In this document: piece after piece, positions 6,266 to 13,726 of the stretch
Position numbering within the stretch: position 1 is the first letter of the stretch
Layout of the letters: each line of letters begins with the position of its first letter
Program-made: the position numbers and the translations under genes
Assembly (NCBI GenBank): GCA_002402725.1
Contig: DHGL01000015.1
Span: 26,349 to 50,192, forward strand
Source of the DNA: Anaerolineaceae bacterium UBA4799
Lineage (GTDB): Bacteria > Chloroflexota > Anaerolineae > Anaerolineales > Anaerolineaceae
Direction: 5' to 3'
Length of the DNA stretch: 23,844 nt
The notes under the pieces: generated by a model
What the model was told of the DNA's origin: nothing
Seen by the model: only the letters and a program-made list of their open reading frames with translations
The model's database searches: none

Positions 6266-7837
6266 ATGCCTAAAAAACAAAAATGGTTCTGGTTGGCGGC
6301 GCTGATCGCTGCCTGGTTGTTCGATTTTTTGTTCTGGAGCAAAGGTCCAGGTATCTCCTTCTTTATCTGGATCGCCACCCTGTTGCTGGCGGGTTACACG
6401 CTGGCGTGGAGCGAAGGAAAGAAACCGCACACTCTAAGCGTGCTGCTCACGCTGCTCATCCTTGGTTTTGCCGCGGTCATGGGGCTGCGCAATGAGCCGC
6501 TCACACGTGTGGTGAGTGTTCTGCTGACGTTGACCGGGATGATGCTGCTAACAGCGACTTTTTTGAATGGATACTGGCCATGGTACAGGATTAAGGATTA
6601 CATAGAAGAATTCGCCAGGGTGCTTGGAGCAGGATTTTCAGGCGCAGCGCTGCTGCTGGCGAAGGGGAAAACCCCTCCCCCGGTGGACGGCGCTCCCGCG
6701 AGGCGCGGCTCGAGCAAAGCCTGGCCAGTCATTCGCGGCGTGCTGATTGCGCTACCCATCGTAGCCATCTTCGGTTTGCTGCTGGCGTCAGCAGACCAGA
6801 TCTTCGCAGACTGGGTCAAGCGCATTTTTAACATTGAAAAACTACCGCAATACCTCTTCAGGCTGTTCTACATCCTCGTCATCACGGGTTTCCTGGTAGG
6901 CGTATACCTGAAGGCGGTTCTTCCTGGAAAGGCAGCGCAAAAACCTGACCCGAACCAGCCATGGTTCAAGGCCTTCCTCGGTTGGACGGAAAGCGGAATC
7001 GTGCTGGGAGCAGTGAACCTGCTGTTTATCATTTTCGTCATCATCCAGGTGCGTTACCTCTTTGGCGGCGTAGCCAATATCACCGAAACTGGTTTCACCT
7101 ACGCAGAGTACGCCAGGCGCGGCTTCAGCGAACTGGTGGCAGTAGCGGTGTTGAGCCTGGGGTTGTACCTGTTGCTGGGCACGATCACCAAGACCAGCTC
7201 CAAAGGGTCTAAGGGTGGTTTCACTGCGCTCTCAGTGCTATTGATGGCCAATGTGCTGGTGATCCTGGCATCCTCCTTCCAACGGTTGATGCTGTATGAG
7301 AACGCCTACGGTTTTTCACGCCTGCGTACTTACACCCACATCTTCATTTACTGGCTGGCGGGGTTGATCCTGGCGGCGATGGTACTGGAACTGGTCAAGC
7401 GCCGCGGACGGTTCGCGCTGGCGCTGCTGGTGGCGGCGGTGGGTTTCGGCGCGACGATGGCTATTATGAACATCGATGGCTTCATTGTGCAGCGCAATGT
7501 GGCGCGGGCTGAAGCCGGGGATGAACTAGATGTTGTTCATCTGACGACGTTATCCGCTGACGCGGTACCGCAACTGTTGCAGCAGTACCAGGAATCGGGG
7601 CTGGGACTAGAGGTAAAGAATGGCCTGGGCACGGCACTGGCTTGTATGGAGAAGGTCACCAATGACCCGGCTGACCTGCCCTGGCAGGAATACAACTTTG
7701 CCCAGGCACGGGCGGTGCAACTGCTGCGTGACAACGCGCCCAGTTGGAACCAGTTCAAGCCTTACCAGGTGAACCAGGAGTGGATGATCCAATTGAACGG
7801 GAAAGAGATTTCCTGTAGCAATTACGTGATAGATTAA
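6266..7837 (+). CDS. DUF4173/DUF4153 polytopic membrane protein
   Basis: A 523-residue integral membrane protein with about ten hydrophobic segments, starting with KWFWLAALIAAWLFDFLFW and running to GLILAAMVLELV and LLVAAVGFGATMAIMNI. A conserved-looking loop, MLYENAYGFSRLRTYTHIFI, follows the central helices, and the C-terminal ~110 residues (LDVVHLTTLSADAVPQLL and beyond) are soluble. This layout and the tail motif match the DUF4173 group of the DUF4153 superfamily, whose function is unknown. It begins eight bases after the 49-aa membrane protein, with Shine-Dalgarno GAGGAAAA, and is followed by a strong terminator, so the two small-large genes form a unit. Confidence 0.82.
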   Translation: MPKKQKWFWLAALIAAWLFDFLFWSKGPGISFFIWIATLLLAGYTLAWSEGKKPHTLSVLLTLLILGFAAVMGLRNEPLTRVVSVLLTLTGMMLLTATFLNGYWPWYRIKDYIEEFARVLGAGFSGAALLLAKGKTPPPVDGAPARRGSSKAWPVIRGVLIALPIVAIFGLLLASADQIFADWVKRIFNIEKLPQYLFRLFYILVITGFLVGVYLKAVLPGKAAQKPDPNQPWFKAFLGWTESGIVLGAVNLLFIIFVIIQVRYLFGGVANITETGFTYAEYARRGFSELVAVAVLSLGLYLLLGTITKTSSKGSKGGFTALSVLLMANVLVILASSFQRLMLYENAYGFSRLRTYTHIFIYWLAGLILAAMVLELVKRRGRFALALLVAAVGFGATMAIMNIDGFIVQRNVARAEAGDELDVVHLTTLSADAVPQLLQQYQESGLGLEVKNGLGTALACMEKVTNDPADLPWQEYNFAQARAVQLLRDNAPSWNQFKPYQVNQEWMIQLNGKEISCSNYVID

Positions 7838-7854
7838 TCGACTTTCATAGTGGA

Positions 7855-7892
7855 AGCAGCGCGCCGGAAAAAAGAGAGCGCGCTGCTTTTTT
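7855..7892 (+). terminator. Strong intrinsic terminator after the DUF4173 gene
   Basis: A perfect 10-base-pair stem, AGCAGCGCGC (7855-7864) with GCGCGCTGCT (7878-7887), and a 13-base loop, followed by a run of T to 7892. It ends the 6109-7837 unit just before the convergent gene at 7903. Confidence 0.9.
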
Positions 7893-7902
7893 ATCGGATG
7901 AG

Positions 7903-8274
7903 TCAGATGAGGTTATGCCTGTTTTTCACCGGGGTGGCAAGCAGCCCATCCCAGCCAAAAACCGCCAGGTCGATAATGCCCTGCCCGTCGAAAACGATGC
8001 CTTCTTCTTCCAGCAGGTCGCGCTGCACCTGGCTGCCCATGCCAAAGCCGTGCGGGCTGATCATGCCTTTGGCGTTGATAACGCGCTGCCAGGGCACATC
8101 CTCGGCAACCTCGCGCTCGCGGAAGGCGGGCAGCGCTGCCAGTGCGAAGCCCACCATCTGCGCGGAGCAGCGTCCGGCGATGCGCGCAATCTGGCCGTAA
8201 GTAGCCACCTGACCACGCGGCACCTGGCGTACAATGGCGTAGATAAGGTCATATAAGCGTGATTCTTCTTCCAT
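7903..8274 (-). CDS. Alkyltransferase-like protein (ATL, MGMT family)
   Basis: A 123-residue protein matching the C-terminal DNA-binding domain of O6-alkylguanine-DNA alkyltransferases: VPRGQVATYGQIARIAG is the helix-turn-helix region with the nucleotide-flipping Tyr/Arg area, then DVPWQRVINAKG. In active enzymes the latter segment is PCHRV with the acceptor Cys; here it is PWQRV (61-65), so the Cys is Trp. That substitution defines alkyltransferase-like proteins, which bind O6-alkylguanine and hand it to nucleotide excision repair without removing the alkyl group. Tail residues after DGLLATPV are unconserved. It converges on the DUF4173 gene and diverges from the flippase-like gene. TATAAT sits only six bases before the ATG, so the mRNA may be leaderless. 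Confidence 0.88.
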   Translation of the reverse strand: MEEESRLYDLIYAIVRQVPRGQVATYGQIARIAGRCSAQMVGFALAALPAFREREVAEDVPWQRVINAKGMISPHGFGMGSQVQRDLLEEEGIVFDGQGIIDLAVFGWDGLLATPVKNRHNLI

Positions 8275-8280
8275 GTCTTA

Positions 8281-8286
8281 ATTATA
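8281..8286 (-). promoter_or_regulatory. -10 box of the ATL gene (likely leaderless mRNA)
   Basis: On the minus strand TATAAT occupies 8286-8281 and the ATG begins at 8274, six bases later, so transcription would begin at or next to the start codon. No Shine-Dalgarno fits between them. Confidence 0.6.
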
Positions 8287-8290
8287 TTAC

Positions 8291-8311
8291 CGCTGCCCGC
8301 TGCGGGCAGCG
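8291..8311. promoter_or_regulatory. Perfect palindrome between divergent promoters
   Basis: CGCTGCCCG (8291-8299) and CGGGCAGCG (8303-8311) form a perfect 9-base inverted repeat around CTG. The computed -35 positions of both divergent promoters (8304-8309 for -, 8305-8310 for +) fall inside it, so it could be a shared operator. It lies upstream of both predicted transcription starts and is therefore not a terminator of either gene. Confidence 0.55.
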
Positions 8312-8324
8312 TGGGGAGCCTTCG

Positions 8325-8333
8325 TGGTAGAAT
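8325..8333 (+). promoter_or_regulatory. Extended -10 box of the flippase-like gene
   Basis: TGGTAGAAT is an extended -10 (TGn plus TAGAAT) ending seven bases before the ATG at 8341. Transcription would start at or beside the ATG, so this mRNA also looks leaderless; the nearest GGGGAG (about 8313-8318) is too far upstream to act as a Shine-Dalgarno. Confidence 0.6.
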
Positions 8334-8340
8334 TTGAAGC

Positions 8341-9396
8341 ATGAAAAGATGGCAGTTCTGGGTGGGGCTGATAATCAGTGTCGTTTTCCTGTATTTTGCA
8401 ATAAGAGGGCTCAACCTGGGCGATTTCTGGCAGGCGGTGAAGAGCGCAAATTATTGGTGGATCCTGCCGGGGGTGGCGGTTTATTTTGTGGGTTTATGGG
8501 TGCGGGCCTGGCGCTGGCATTACCTGCTGGGTACGGTAAAGAAAATTCCCACGCGCACCATGTTCCCCATCACTTGCATCGGTTACATGGGCAACAACAT
8601 CTACCCGGCGCGCGCGGGAGAAGTATTGCGCGCGGTGGTTCTCAAACGCCGCGAGAAGGTACCCATCTCGGCTTCGCTGGCTACCATCATCGTGGAGCGC
8701 ATATTTGACGGCGTGGTGATGCTGGCTTTTGTGTTCCTCAACCTGCCGGCACTGGCAAAGGTGGCTTCCTTTGAATCGGGTTTCGTTGGTAATATCCAGA
8801 ACCTGGCGCTCATCGGCACGGCCATTTTTCTGGCGGCGCTGCTGGTGTTCCTGCTGGCGGCAATGTTCCCAAAAACGACCGCCAGGCTGGGTGGATGGCT
8901 CATCGAGCGCTTGCTGCCGCTGCGCCTGCGGGAGAAGACCAACGGCATTATGCTCAGATTCCTGGATGGATTGAAATCATTAAGGTCACCCTTCAACATC
9001 CTGATGGTTTTTTTCACTTCCGTCATCATCTGGCTGCTCGAGACGGTGAAATACTGGTTCGTGATGCATGCTTTTACTTTTTCAGTGAGTTTCTTTGCTT
9101 TAATGTTGTTGAACGGTATCGCCAACCTTGCCACCACCATCCCTTCAGCGCCGGGGTATATTGGCACCTGGGAAGCAGTGACCCGTGCGGTGCTGGTGGC
9201 CTTCGGGGTGCCGGGGGCTGAAGCCCTGGGTTATGGCGTGGTGCTGCACGTGGCACTGTGGCTGCCGGTGACGCTGGTCGGCGCGTACTTTATGGCAAAA
9301 GAGGGCATCAGGTGGAGCGACTCGCTGCGGCAGGAGGCACGCTCTGGTGAAACAGACGCGGGCGTAATAATTGGCGATAAGGAGTTCAACGAATGA
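8341..9396 (+). CDS. Lysylphosphatidylglycerol synthase TM-region/flippase-like protein (UPF0104)
   Basis: A 351-residue membrane protein with eight or so helices. It has the family features: LRAWRWHYLLGTV-type segment early on (here VRAWRWHYLLG), CIGYMGNNIYPARAGEVLRAVVLKRRE, IIVERIFDGVVML, and near the end GIANLATTIPSAPGYIGTWEAV. This is the LPG_synthase_TM (UPF0104/AglD2) family, membrane proteins that act on lipids or lipid-linked sugars. It lacks the soluble aminoacyl-transfer domain of MprF, so no lysyl-PG synthesis is implied. Its stop overlaps the next gene's ATG (ATGA), so it is paired with the FAD oxidoreductase. Start is set by the ATG directly after an extended -10 box. Confidence 0.88.
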   Translation: MKRWQFWVGLIISVVFLYFAIRGLNLGDFWQAVKSANYWWILPGVAVYFVGLWVRAWRWHYLLGTVKKIPTRTMFPITCIGYMGNNIYPARAGEVLRAVVLKRREKVPISASLATIIVERIFDGVVMLAFVFLNLPALAKVASFESGFVGNIQNLALIGTAIFLAALLVFLLAAMFPKTTARLGGWLIERLLPLRLREKTNGIMLRFLDGLKSLRSPFNILMVFFTSVIIWLLETVKYWFVMHAFTFSVSFFALMLLNGIANLATTIPSAPGYIGTWEAVTRAVLVAFGVPGAEALGYGVVLHVALWLPVTLVGAYFMAKEGIRWSDSLRQEARSGETDAGVIIGDKEFNE

Positions 9397-10685
9397 AAAT
9401 AGCGGTGATTGGCGCCGGTTTTGGCGGACTGGCGGCAGCTTATGACCTGGTAAAAGCCGGCAACGAGGTAACCATTTATGAAGCGGAAGCGGCGCCGGGC
9501 GGATTGGCGGCCGGATTAAAGGAACCGGGTTGGGAATGGTCGGTAGAGAAGTACTACCATCACTGGTTCACCTCAGATAAACACATGTTCCGACTGTTCA
9601 GGGAACTGGGTGTTGAAGAAAGGGTCATGGTGCTAAACCCCAAGACGGTAATGTACCACAACGGTAAGTTTTACCCCTTTGATTCCATCCTCAGCGCGCT
9701 GCTCTACCCCGGGCTGGGTTACGGGCTGAACAAGGTCCGCTTCGGGCTGGTTGGGTTGTACCTGCGCGTCACCAACCGCTGGCAGCCTATGGAACAGACC
9801 ACAGTTGCTGAATGGATGAAAAAGTGGGCTGGTGAGAAGGTTTACACCCAGATGTGGGAACCGCTGGTGGTCGGCAAGTTCAGTGAAAAGTACGCCAACC
9901 AGGTGAATATGGCGTGGATGTGGGCGCGGCTGCATGCACGTACCACCAGACTGGCGACCTACCGGGGCGGTTTTCAGGCCTTTGTGGATGAGTTTGCCGC
10001 TACCCTGGCGGGTATGGGAGTGGAGTTCAAGTACCATTCAGCGGTGAAACAGTTGTTGAGCAAAGAAGATGGTGGGCTGACGCTCTCAACAGCCAGCGCA
10101 GAAGAGACCTATGACCAGGTGTTGGTGACGGTATCGCCAGCGCTGTTGGCAAAGATAGCACCGCAATTGCCCACGGATTACCTGAAGGGCTTGCTTGATC
10201 TTAAGAGCATGGGCGCGGTGGTGATGACCCTCGCCCTCAAGCATCAACTTTCACGCGAGGGGTACTACTGGTACAACCTGCCCAAAGACGCCGGGTTCCC
10301 ATTCCTGGCGTTGGTGGAACATACCAACTTCCTGTCCCCGCAAAAATTCGGTGGCAATCACATCCTCTACTGCGGTGACTATCTGGACCCGGCGCATGAG
10401 TATTTTCAGCTCTCCAAAGAGGAGCTGATGCAACGCTTCATGCCCAGCCTCAAGCGTATCAATCCGGATTTTGAAGCGGATTGGGTCACAGGTTCCTGGC
10501 TGGTGAAAACCAATTATGCCCAGCCAGTGCCATTGCTCAACCATTCCCGCAACATCCCGTCAATCGAGACTCCGCTCAAGGGGCTGTACTTTGCCAGCAT
10601 GTCACAGGTGTATCCATGGGACCGCGGGACGAACTTCGCGGTTGAAATCGCGCGCCGGGCCGCCGCCATCATGCTGCGGCAGTAG
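9393..10685 (+). CDS. NAD(P)/FAD-dependent oxidoreductase (amino-oxidase/UGM-like)
   Basis: A 430-residue flavoprotein. The N-terminus MKIAVIGAGFGGLAAAYDL is the FAD dinucleotide-binding motif and is followed by VTIYEAEAAPGGLAAG, the Glu/Arg-containing second strand. Near the C-terminus GLYFASMSQVYPWDRGTN and FAVEIARRAA complete the flavin-binding pattern. The family is that of protoporphyrinogen oxidase, phytoene desaturase and UDP-galactopyranose mutase relatives; substrate is not evident. YHHWFTSDKHMFRLFRELG is common in members found in cell-envelope glycan clusters. It overlaps the flippase-like gene by four bases, so both are probably one transcript and may act on the same lipid-linked or glycan substrate. 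Length is normal and both halves of the fold look intact. Confidence 0.85.
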   Translation: MKIAVIGAGFGGLAAAYDLVKAGNEVTIYEAEAAPGGLAAGLKEPGWEWSVEKYYHHWFTSDKHMFRLFRELGVEERVMVLNPKTVMYHNGKFYPFDSILSALLYPGLGYGLNKVRFGLVGLYLRVTNRWQPMEQTTVAEWMKKWAGEKVYTQMWEPLVVGKFSEKYANQVNMAWMWARLHARTTRLATYRGGFQAFVDEFAATLAGMGVEFKYHSAVKQLLSKEDGGLTLSTASAEETYDQVLVTVSPALLAKIAPQLPTDYLKGLLDLKSMGAVVMTLALKHQLSREGYYWYNLPKDAGFPFLALVEHTNFLSPQKFGGNHILYCGDYLDPAHEYFQLSKEELMQRFMPSLKRINPDFEADWVTGSWLVKTNYAQPVPLLNHSRNIPSIETPLKGLYFASMSQVYPWDRGTNFAVEIARRAAAIMLRQ

Positions 10686-11024
10686 CTGCTCAGGCGTTGC
10701 TTGGTCACAGCCACGAAGCTTCAAAAAAGCATCGGATATGAACTTGTATATTAAAAAATCCTGATACCAAAAAATGCATCACATCCTGATAAAGAACCAG
10801 GAAATGAAAGCCTGGAACTTTTACAAATAGACGCCAAATAGCAACTGAAAGGGATAAAAAAATCACATAACCCCAGATATGAGGGTAGCTGATGGGGCTA
10901 TACCGCACGGGTATGGTAACAAATAATCGGTAACGATTTTGTAAACCTTCAATGTCCCCCGATTTTTTTAAGGTTGCGAACCTTAAAGATTTGAATTCTT
11001 TTAAGGTAGCGTAGGGTATTCGAC
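10686..11024. other. AT-rich gap upstream of dnaA
   Basis: About 340 bases without a convincing gene. It holds ATCCTGATA twice (10758-10766 and 10783-10791), a weak hairpin CCAGG...CCTGG at 10797-10815, and the TTTTAAGG repeats described separately. No TTATCCACA-type DnaA box is visible by eye. A minus-strand frame of 109 codons runs through it but lacks a Shine-Dalgarno and family resemblance. Confidence 0.7.
10966..11011. repeat. TTTTAAGGT repeats upstream of the dnaA promoter
   Basis: TTTAAGGTT (10967-10975), GCG, AACCTTAAA (10979-10987) is a perfect 9-base inverted repeat. A direct copy follows 33 bases later: TTTTAAGGTTGCG at 10966-10978 and TTTTAAGGTAGCG at 10999-11011 agree at 12 of 13 bases. 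The last copy ends 13 bases before the dnaA -35 box, suitable for an operator. Confidence 0.6.
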
Positions 11025-11053
11025 TTGTTACCACCGCGCCTTTCTGTTAGAAT
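11025..11053 (+). promoter_or_regulatory. dnaA: Probable dnaA promoter
   Basis: TTGTTA at 11025-11030, a 17-base spacer, then TAGAAT at 11048-11053 with TG one base upstream (TGTTAGAAT, extended -10). Transcription would begin near 11060, leaving a leader of about 145 bases before dnaA. Confidence 0.65.
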
Positions 11054-11059
11054 GGTTTT

Positions 11060-11205
11060 ACGCGTTCGGACGAAGCTTAACTAACAGCTTCGGGTAAGCC
11101 TTTGTAGGACCCACCAGAATACCCCATTTCCAATCCCTGCTTACGCTGGAGTGGCGGGTTTTACTTACCTACCCTGTCCGTCACGGGAATTCCAGGCGGA
11201 GGTGC
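11060..11205 (+). promoter_or_regulatory. dnaA: Structured dnaA leader with alternative helices
   Basis: The leader folds by eye into a closing helix CGGAC (11067-11071) with GTCCG (11176-11180), a 7-base-pair hairpin CGAAGCT/AGCTTCG (11071-11092, sharing C11071 with the closing helix) and a long arm. The long arm begins GGTAAG (11093-11098) with CTTACC (11164-11169) and contains ACCCACCA (11109-11116) against TGGCGGGT (11152-11159), with one mismatch. GTAAGC (11094-11099) can instead pair with GCTTAC (11139-11144), so two helices compete for the same strand. I recognise no known riboswitch class. GGAGG at 11198-11202 is the Shine-Dalgarno. Confidence 0.5.
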
Positions 11206-12552
11206 GTGTTGGATCATCGGAACGCATGGCAGGCAGCGGTTGGGCAACTCCAGATGGAGATGTCGCGCGCATCCTACGAAACCTGGGTGCAGCCTGCTGA
11301 ACTGGTGGGTTACGAAGGCGACCTGTTTACAGTCGGCGTGCCTAATGCTTACGCCTGCGACTGGCTGAAATCCAGGTTGACCTCCAAACTCAACAGCATC
11401 CTCAGTGGCATGATGGAATGCCCGCAAAAGGTCGAGTTCATTGTCTGGCATAAAGATTACGAAAACCAGCCGCAGGCAGCAAAAAGCGCGGACCCGCTGC
11501 CGCTGATCTCTCCTGTGGTATCTGACCCGTTGCCGGTGGTCAATCACCGTTATAACTTTGATAATTTCGTGGTTGGCTCTTCCAACCGGCTGGCGCACGC
11601 CGCCTGCCTGGCAGTGGCTGAGAACCCCGCTCAGGCCTATAACCCGCTCTTTCTGTATGGCGGTGTGGGACTGGGTAAGACCCATTTGCTGCACGCCATC
11701 GGTAATTACGCCCAGGCAAGCGGTCAACAGGTGCTCTATGTATCGTCAGAAGAATTCACCAATGACCTGATCAATGCCATCCGCACGCACACCACCCAGG
11801 CATTCCGTGACCGTTACCGCCGTATCGATGTGTTGCTGGTGGATGATATACAGTTCATTGCCGGCAAGGAATCGACACAGGAAGAGTTCTTCCACACTTT
11901 CAATACGTTGCACGGGCAGGATAAGCAGATCGTCATTTCCTCTGACCGGCCGCCCAAAGCCATGAACACGCTGGAGGAACGCCTGCGCTCGCGCTTTGAG
12001 TGGGGGTTGACAGCGGACATCCAGCCGCCAGACCTGGAGACGCGCATCGCCATCCTGCGTTCCAAGGCGGAGCGGTCCAGGCAGACCGTGCCTCCCGCCA
12101 TCCTTGAAATGATCGCGCGCCAGTTCCAATCCAACATCCGTGAACTGGAAGGCGCGCTGACGCGGGTGGTGGCCTACGCGGACCTGCGCGGGCGCCCGCT
12201 GAGCGAGGAACTGGTCAACGTGGCGCTGACAGACCTGCTGCCGCAGCGCAACGCCTTTGAACCGGCGCACGTGGTAAATGTGGTGGCATCGGCTTTCGGC
12301 ATCACCCCCGAAAAACTGCTGGGACGCGACCGCACGCGCGCAGTTGCGCTGCCGCGCCAGGTGGTGATGTACCTGCTGCGCCAGGAAGCCAATGTCTCGC
12401 TGCCGCAAATTGGCGAAGCCATGGGCGGGCGCGACCACACCACCGTGATGTACGCCTGCGAAAAGGTGGCGGATATGATCGAAAGAGATGACCACTTGCG
12501 GCGCCAGGTGCTGCAGATTCGTGAACAACTCTACGGAAGAAAAACAACCTGA
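11206..12552 (+). CDS. dnaA: Chromosomal replication initiator protein DnaA
   Basis: A 448-residue DnaA with all four domains. Domain I is at the N-terminus (WQAAVGQLQMEMSRASYETWV), a short linker follows, then the AAA+ core: Walker A GGVGLGKT at 152-159, Walker B VLLVDDIQF, and the box VII segment SNIRELEGALTRV. Domain IV carries the DnaA signature GGRDHTTVMYACEKV for recognition of DnaA boxes. DnaA opens the origin and starts replication. The GTG at 11206 is only three bases from GGAGG; TTG at 11209 is six bases away and may be the true start. Upstream lie a promoter, repeats and a structured leader; the convergent membrane protein gene ends 41 bases downstream. Confidence 0.97.
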   Translation: MLDHRNAWQAAVGQLQMEMSRASYETWVQPAELVGYEGDLFTVGVPNAYACDWLKSRLTSKLNSILSGMMECPQKVEFIVWHKDYENQPQAAKSADPLPLISPVVSDPLPVVNHRYNFDNFVVGSSNRLAHAACLAVAENPAQAYNPLFLYGGVGLGKTHLLHAIGNYAQASGQQVLYVSSEEFTNDLINAIRTHTTQAFRDRYRRIDVLLVDDIQFIAGKESTQEEFFHTFNTLHGQDKQIVISSDRPPKAMNTLEERLRSRFEWGLTADIQPPDLETRIAILRSKAERSRQTVPPAILEMIARQFQSNIRELEGALTRVVAYADLRGRPLSEELVNVALTDLLPQRNAFEPAHVVNVVASAFGITPEKLLGRDRTRAVALPRQVVMYLLRQEANVSLPQIGEAMGGRDHTTVMYACEKVADMIERDDHLRRQVLQIREQLYGRKTT

Positions 12553-12576
12553 GCTCAACGGTCAGGCTGTTATTAA

Positions 12577-12592
12577 ACAGGGACTCCCCTGT
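12577..12592. terminator. Weak hairpin between dnaA and the convergent gene
   Basis: ACAGGG (12577-12582) and CCCTGT (12587-12592) form a six-base-pair stem with loop ACTC, between the convergent stops. There is no T run on either strand, so an intrinsic terminator function is uncertain. Confidence 0.3.
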
Positions 12593-12593
12593 A

Positions 12594-13445
12594 TCAGGAT
12601 TCCGGTTCTTCAAATAGGGCTTTCTTGAATTTTGGCAGCAGCAGAATGATCAGCAGCGCGCTGCCCAACAATGCGCCGATGAGGTAATCCACCGAAGTGG
12701 CGTCAGTGCGCAGGGTGCGGATGATCTGCGTGGGGATGTTCATCACCACCAGCGAGACCGCGGCCACCAGCGCCATCCACCAGCCTTCCACCTTGCGCGC
12801 GGCAATCTTGTAAATGGAAATGAACAACAGAATCACGCTGATGAATTGTACCGGGCTGGACCACGCCAGCACCCATCCTTCGATACCACTGTAAAGCGGT
12901 TTTTCGGGACGAGTGAGCGTTTGACGCATGCCGCCGACCGCGATGACAAAGGCGTGGGCAGTCATGATGCCACAGAAGGTAAGCGTGAGCAATTGGGCGA
13001 CTTTCTTTAAAGTATTCTCTTTTCTGAGCAGGATGAAGCAGAAGAATAACAACAAACCGGTGACAGACACGAGCATTGGCAGCGGCAGACCATCCACGAA
13101 GCTGACGTAAGGCAGCATCATGAACATGCCACCCGAGGCCGGAAAGGCGGACGCCAGCAGTCCCACCGGGAAGGTCCATTCTTTGCCTTCGCGTATGGAG
13201 TGGGCAATGACAATGAGCGTGATACCGGAGATGAAGATGATGCCGCGGTATAGTGGATAGAGCACAGAAAATAACATGATACCGCTGGCGTAAGCAGGTT
13301 TTTGGGCGGATACCTTCACAAGCGCCGTCAACACTCTCTCAAGCGAGGTCTGAATGAGGAATGGGGCAACCGCAACCATGAATACCCCCACCACCACCGC
13401 CAGGACGGCCAGGAACAAACGAACTTTGTTGGAAGTTTGAGGCAT
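12594..13445 (-). CDS. Unrecognised polytopic membrane protein
   Basis: A 283-residue protein I do not recognise. It has roughly eight hydrophobic segments: LFLAVLAVVVGVFMVAVAPFL at the start, then GIIFISGITLIVIAH, GLLASAFPASGGMFMMLPY, VTGLLLFFCFILL, LLTLTFCGIMTAHAFVIAV, FISVILLFISIY, WMALVAAVSLVVM and LIGALLGSALLIILLL, ending in a short charged tail. No enzymatic motif, signal cleavage site or transporter signature is visible. The ATG at 13445 is preceded by GGAGAG (13454-13449 on this strand) and by an AT-rich stretch with TATATATA that may serve as a promoter. It converges on dnaA and diverges from rnj, with no operon partner. Confidence 0.7.
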   Translation of the reverse strand: MPQTSNKVRLFLAVLAVVVGVFMVAVAPFLIQTSLERVLTALVKVSAQKPAYASGIMLFSVLYPLYRGIIFISGITLIVIAHSIREGKEWTFPVGLLASAFPASGGMFMMLPYVSFVDGLPLPMLVSVTGLLLFFCFILLRKENTLKKVAQLLTLTFCGIMTAHAFVIAVGGMRQTLTRPEKPLYSGIEGWVLAWSSPVQFISVILLFISIYKIAARKVEGWWMALVAAVSLVVMNIPTQIIRTLRTDATSVDYLIGALLGSALLIILLLPKFKKALFEEPES

Positions 13446-13561
13446 TTTCTCTCCGGAAAAGAATGATTGTCCCTATATATATAACCTGAATGAGAAAAAA
13501 ACTTCTTGATTAAAGTTAAACATTCAAAACGAAAAATCCACAAAATTGGATAAAAATAGGG
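13446..13561. other. AT-rich gap with imperfect DnaA boxes
   Basis: Part of the intergenic region between the membrane protein and rnj. It holds AAATCCACA (13534-13542, 7 of 9 to TTATCCACA) and TTATCCAAT on the minus strand (13553-13545, 7 of 9); a further TTATCAACA (8 of 9) lies at 13589-13597. An origin is possible, but no perfect box is present. Confidence 0.3.
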
Positions 13562-13567
13562 TATAAT
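13562..13567 (+). promoter_or_regulatory. rnj: Candidate -10 box for rnj
   Basis: TATAAT at 13562-13567, in the AT-rich region 253 bases before rnj. The -35 region (13539-13544, CACAAA) is poor and no TGn extension is present. If used, it gives a leader of about 245 bases. Confidence 0.45.
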
Positions 13568-13688
13568 AGACGGGTAATTAAACGTTCATTATCAACAAGC
13601 AGGTTAGTTCTGGATTGAAGAACCATTTTATTCGAACATCGCGTTATGACTCTACGAAGTGTCACTACATAAAGAGGAAGTCACTCGC

Positions 13689-13726
13689 AAAACCTGGCCT
13701 GAGAGTTAGCCGGGTTTTATTTTTTA
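13689..13726 (+). terminator. rnj: Intrinsic terminator inside the rnj leader
   Basis: AAAACCTGGC (13689-13698) pairs with GCCGGGTTTT (13709-13718), ten base pairs including one T-G pair, around a 10-base loop, followed by ATTTTTTAT. It lies between the candidate promoter at 13562 and the rnj start at 13820. Its 5' arm can also pair with CAGGTT at 13600-13605. Confidence 0.7.

Noticed and set aside
10705..11034. A minus-strand frame of 109 codons (GTG start) in the dnaA upstream gap
   Set aside because: No Shine-Dalgarno, no family resemblance, it overlaps the dnaA -35 box and the repeats, and it reads like an open frame in AT-rich non-coding DNA. A hydrophobic stretch (IWGYVIFLSLSVAIW) is not enough to call it.
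11060..11205. The dnaA leader as 6S RNA, SRP RNA or a tRNA-like element
   Set aside because: No SRP GGAA-loop motif, no tRNA T-loop and no convincing 6S central bubble were seen; the structure is reported as an unclassified leader.
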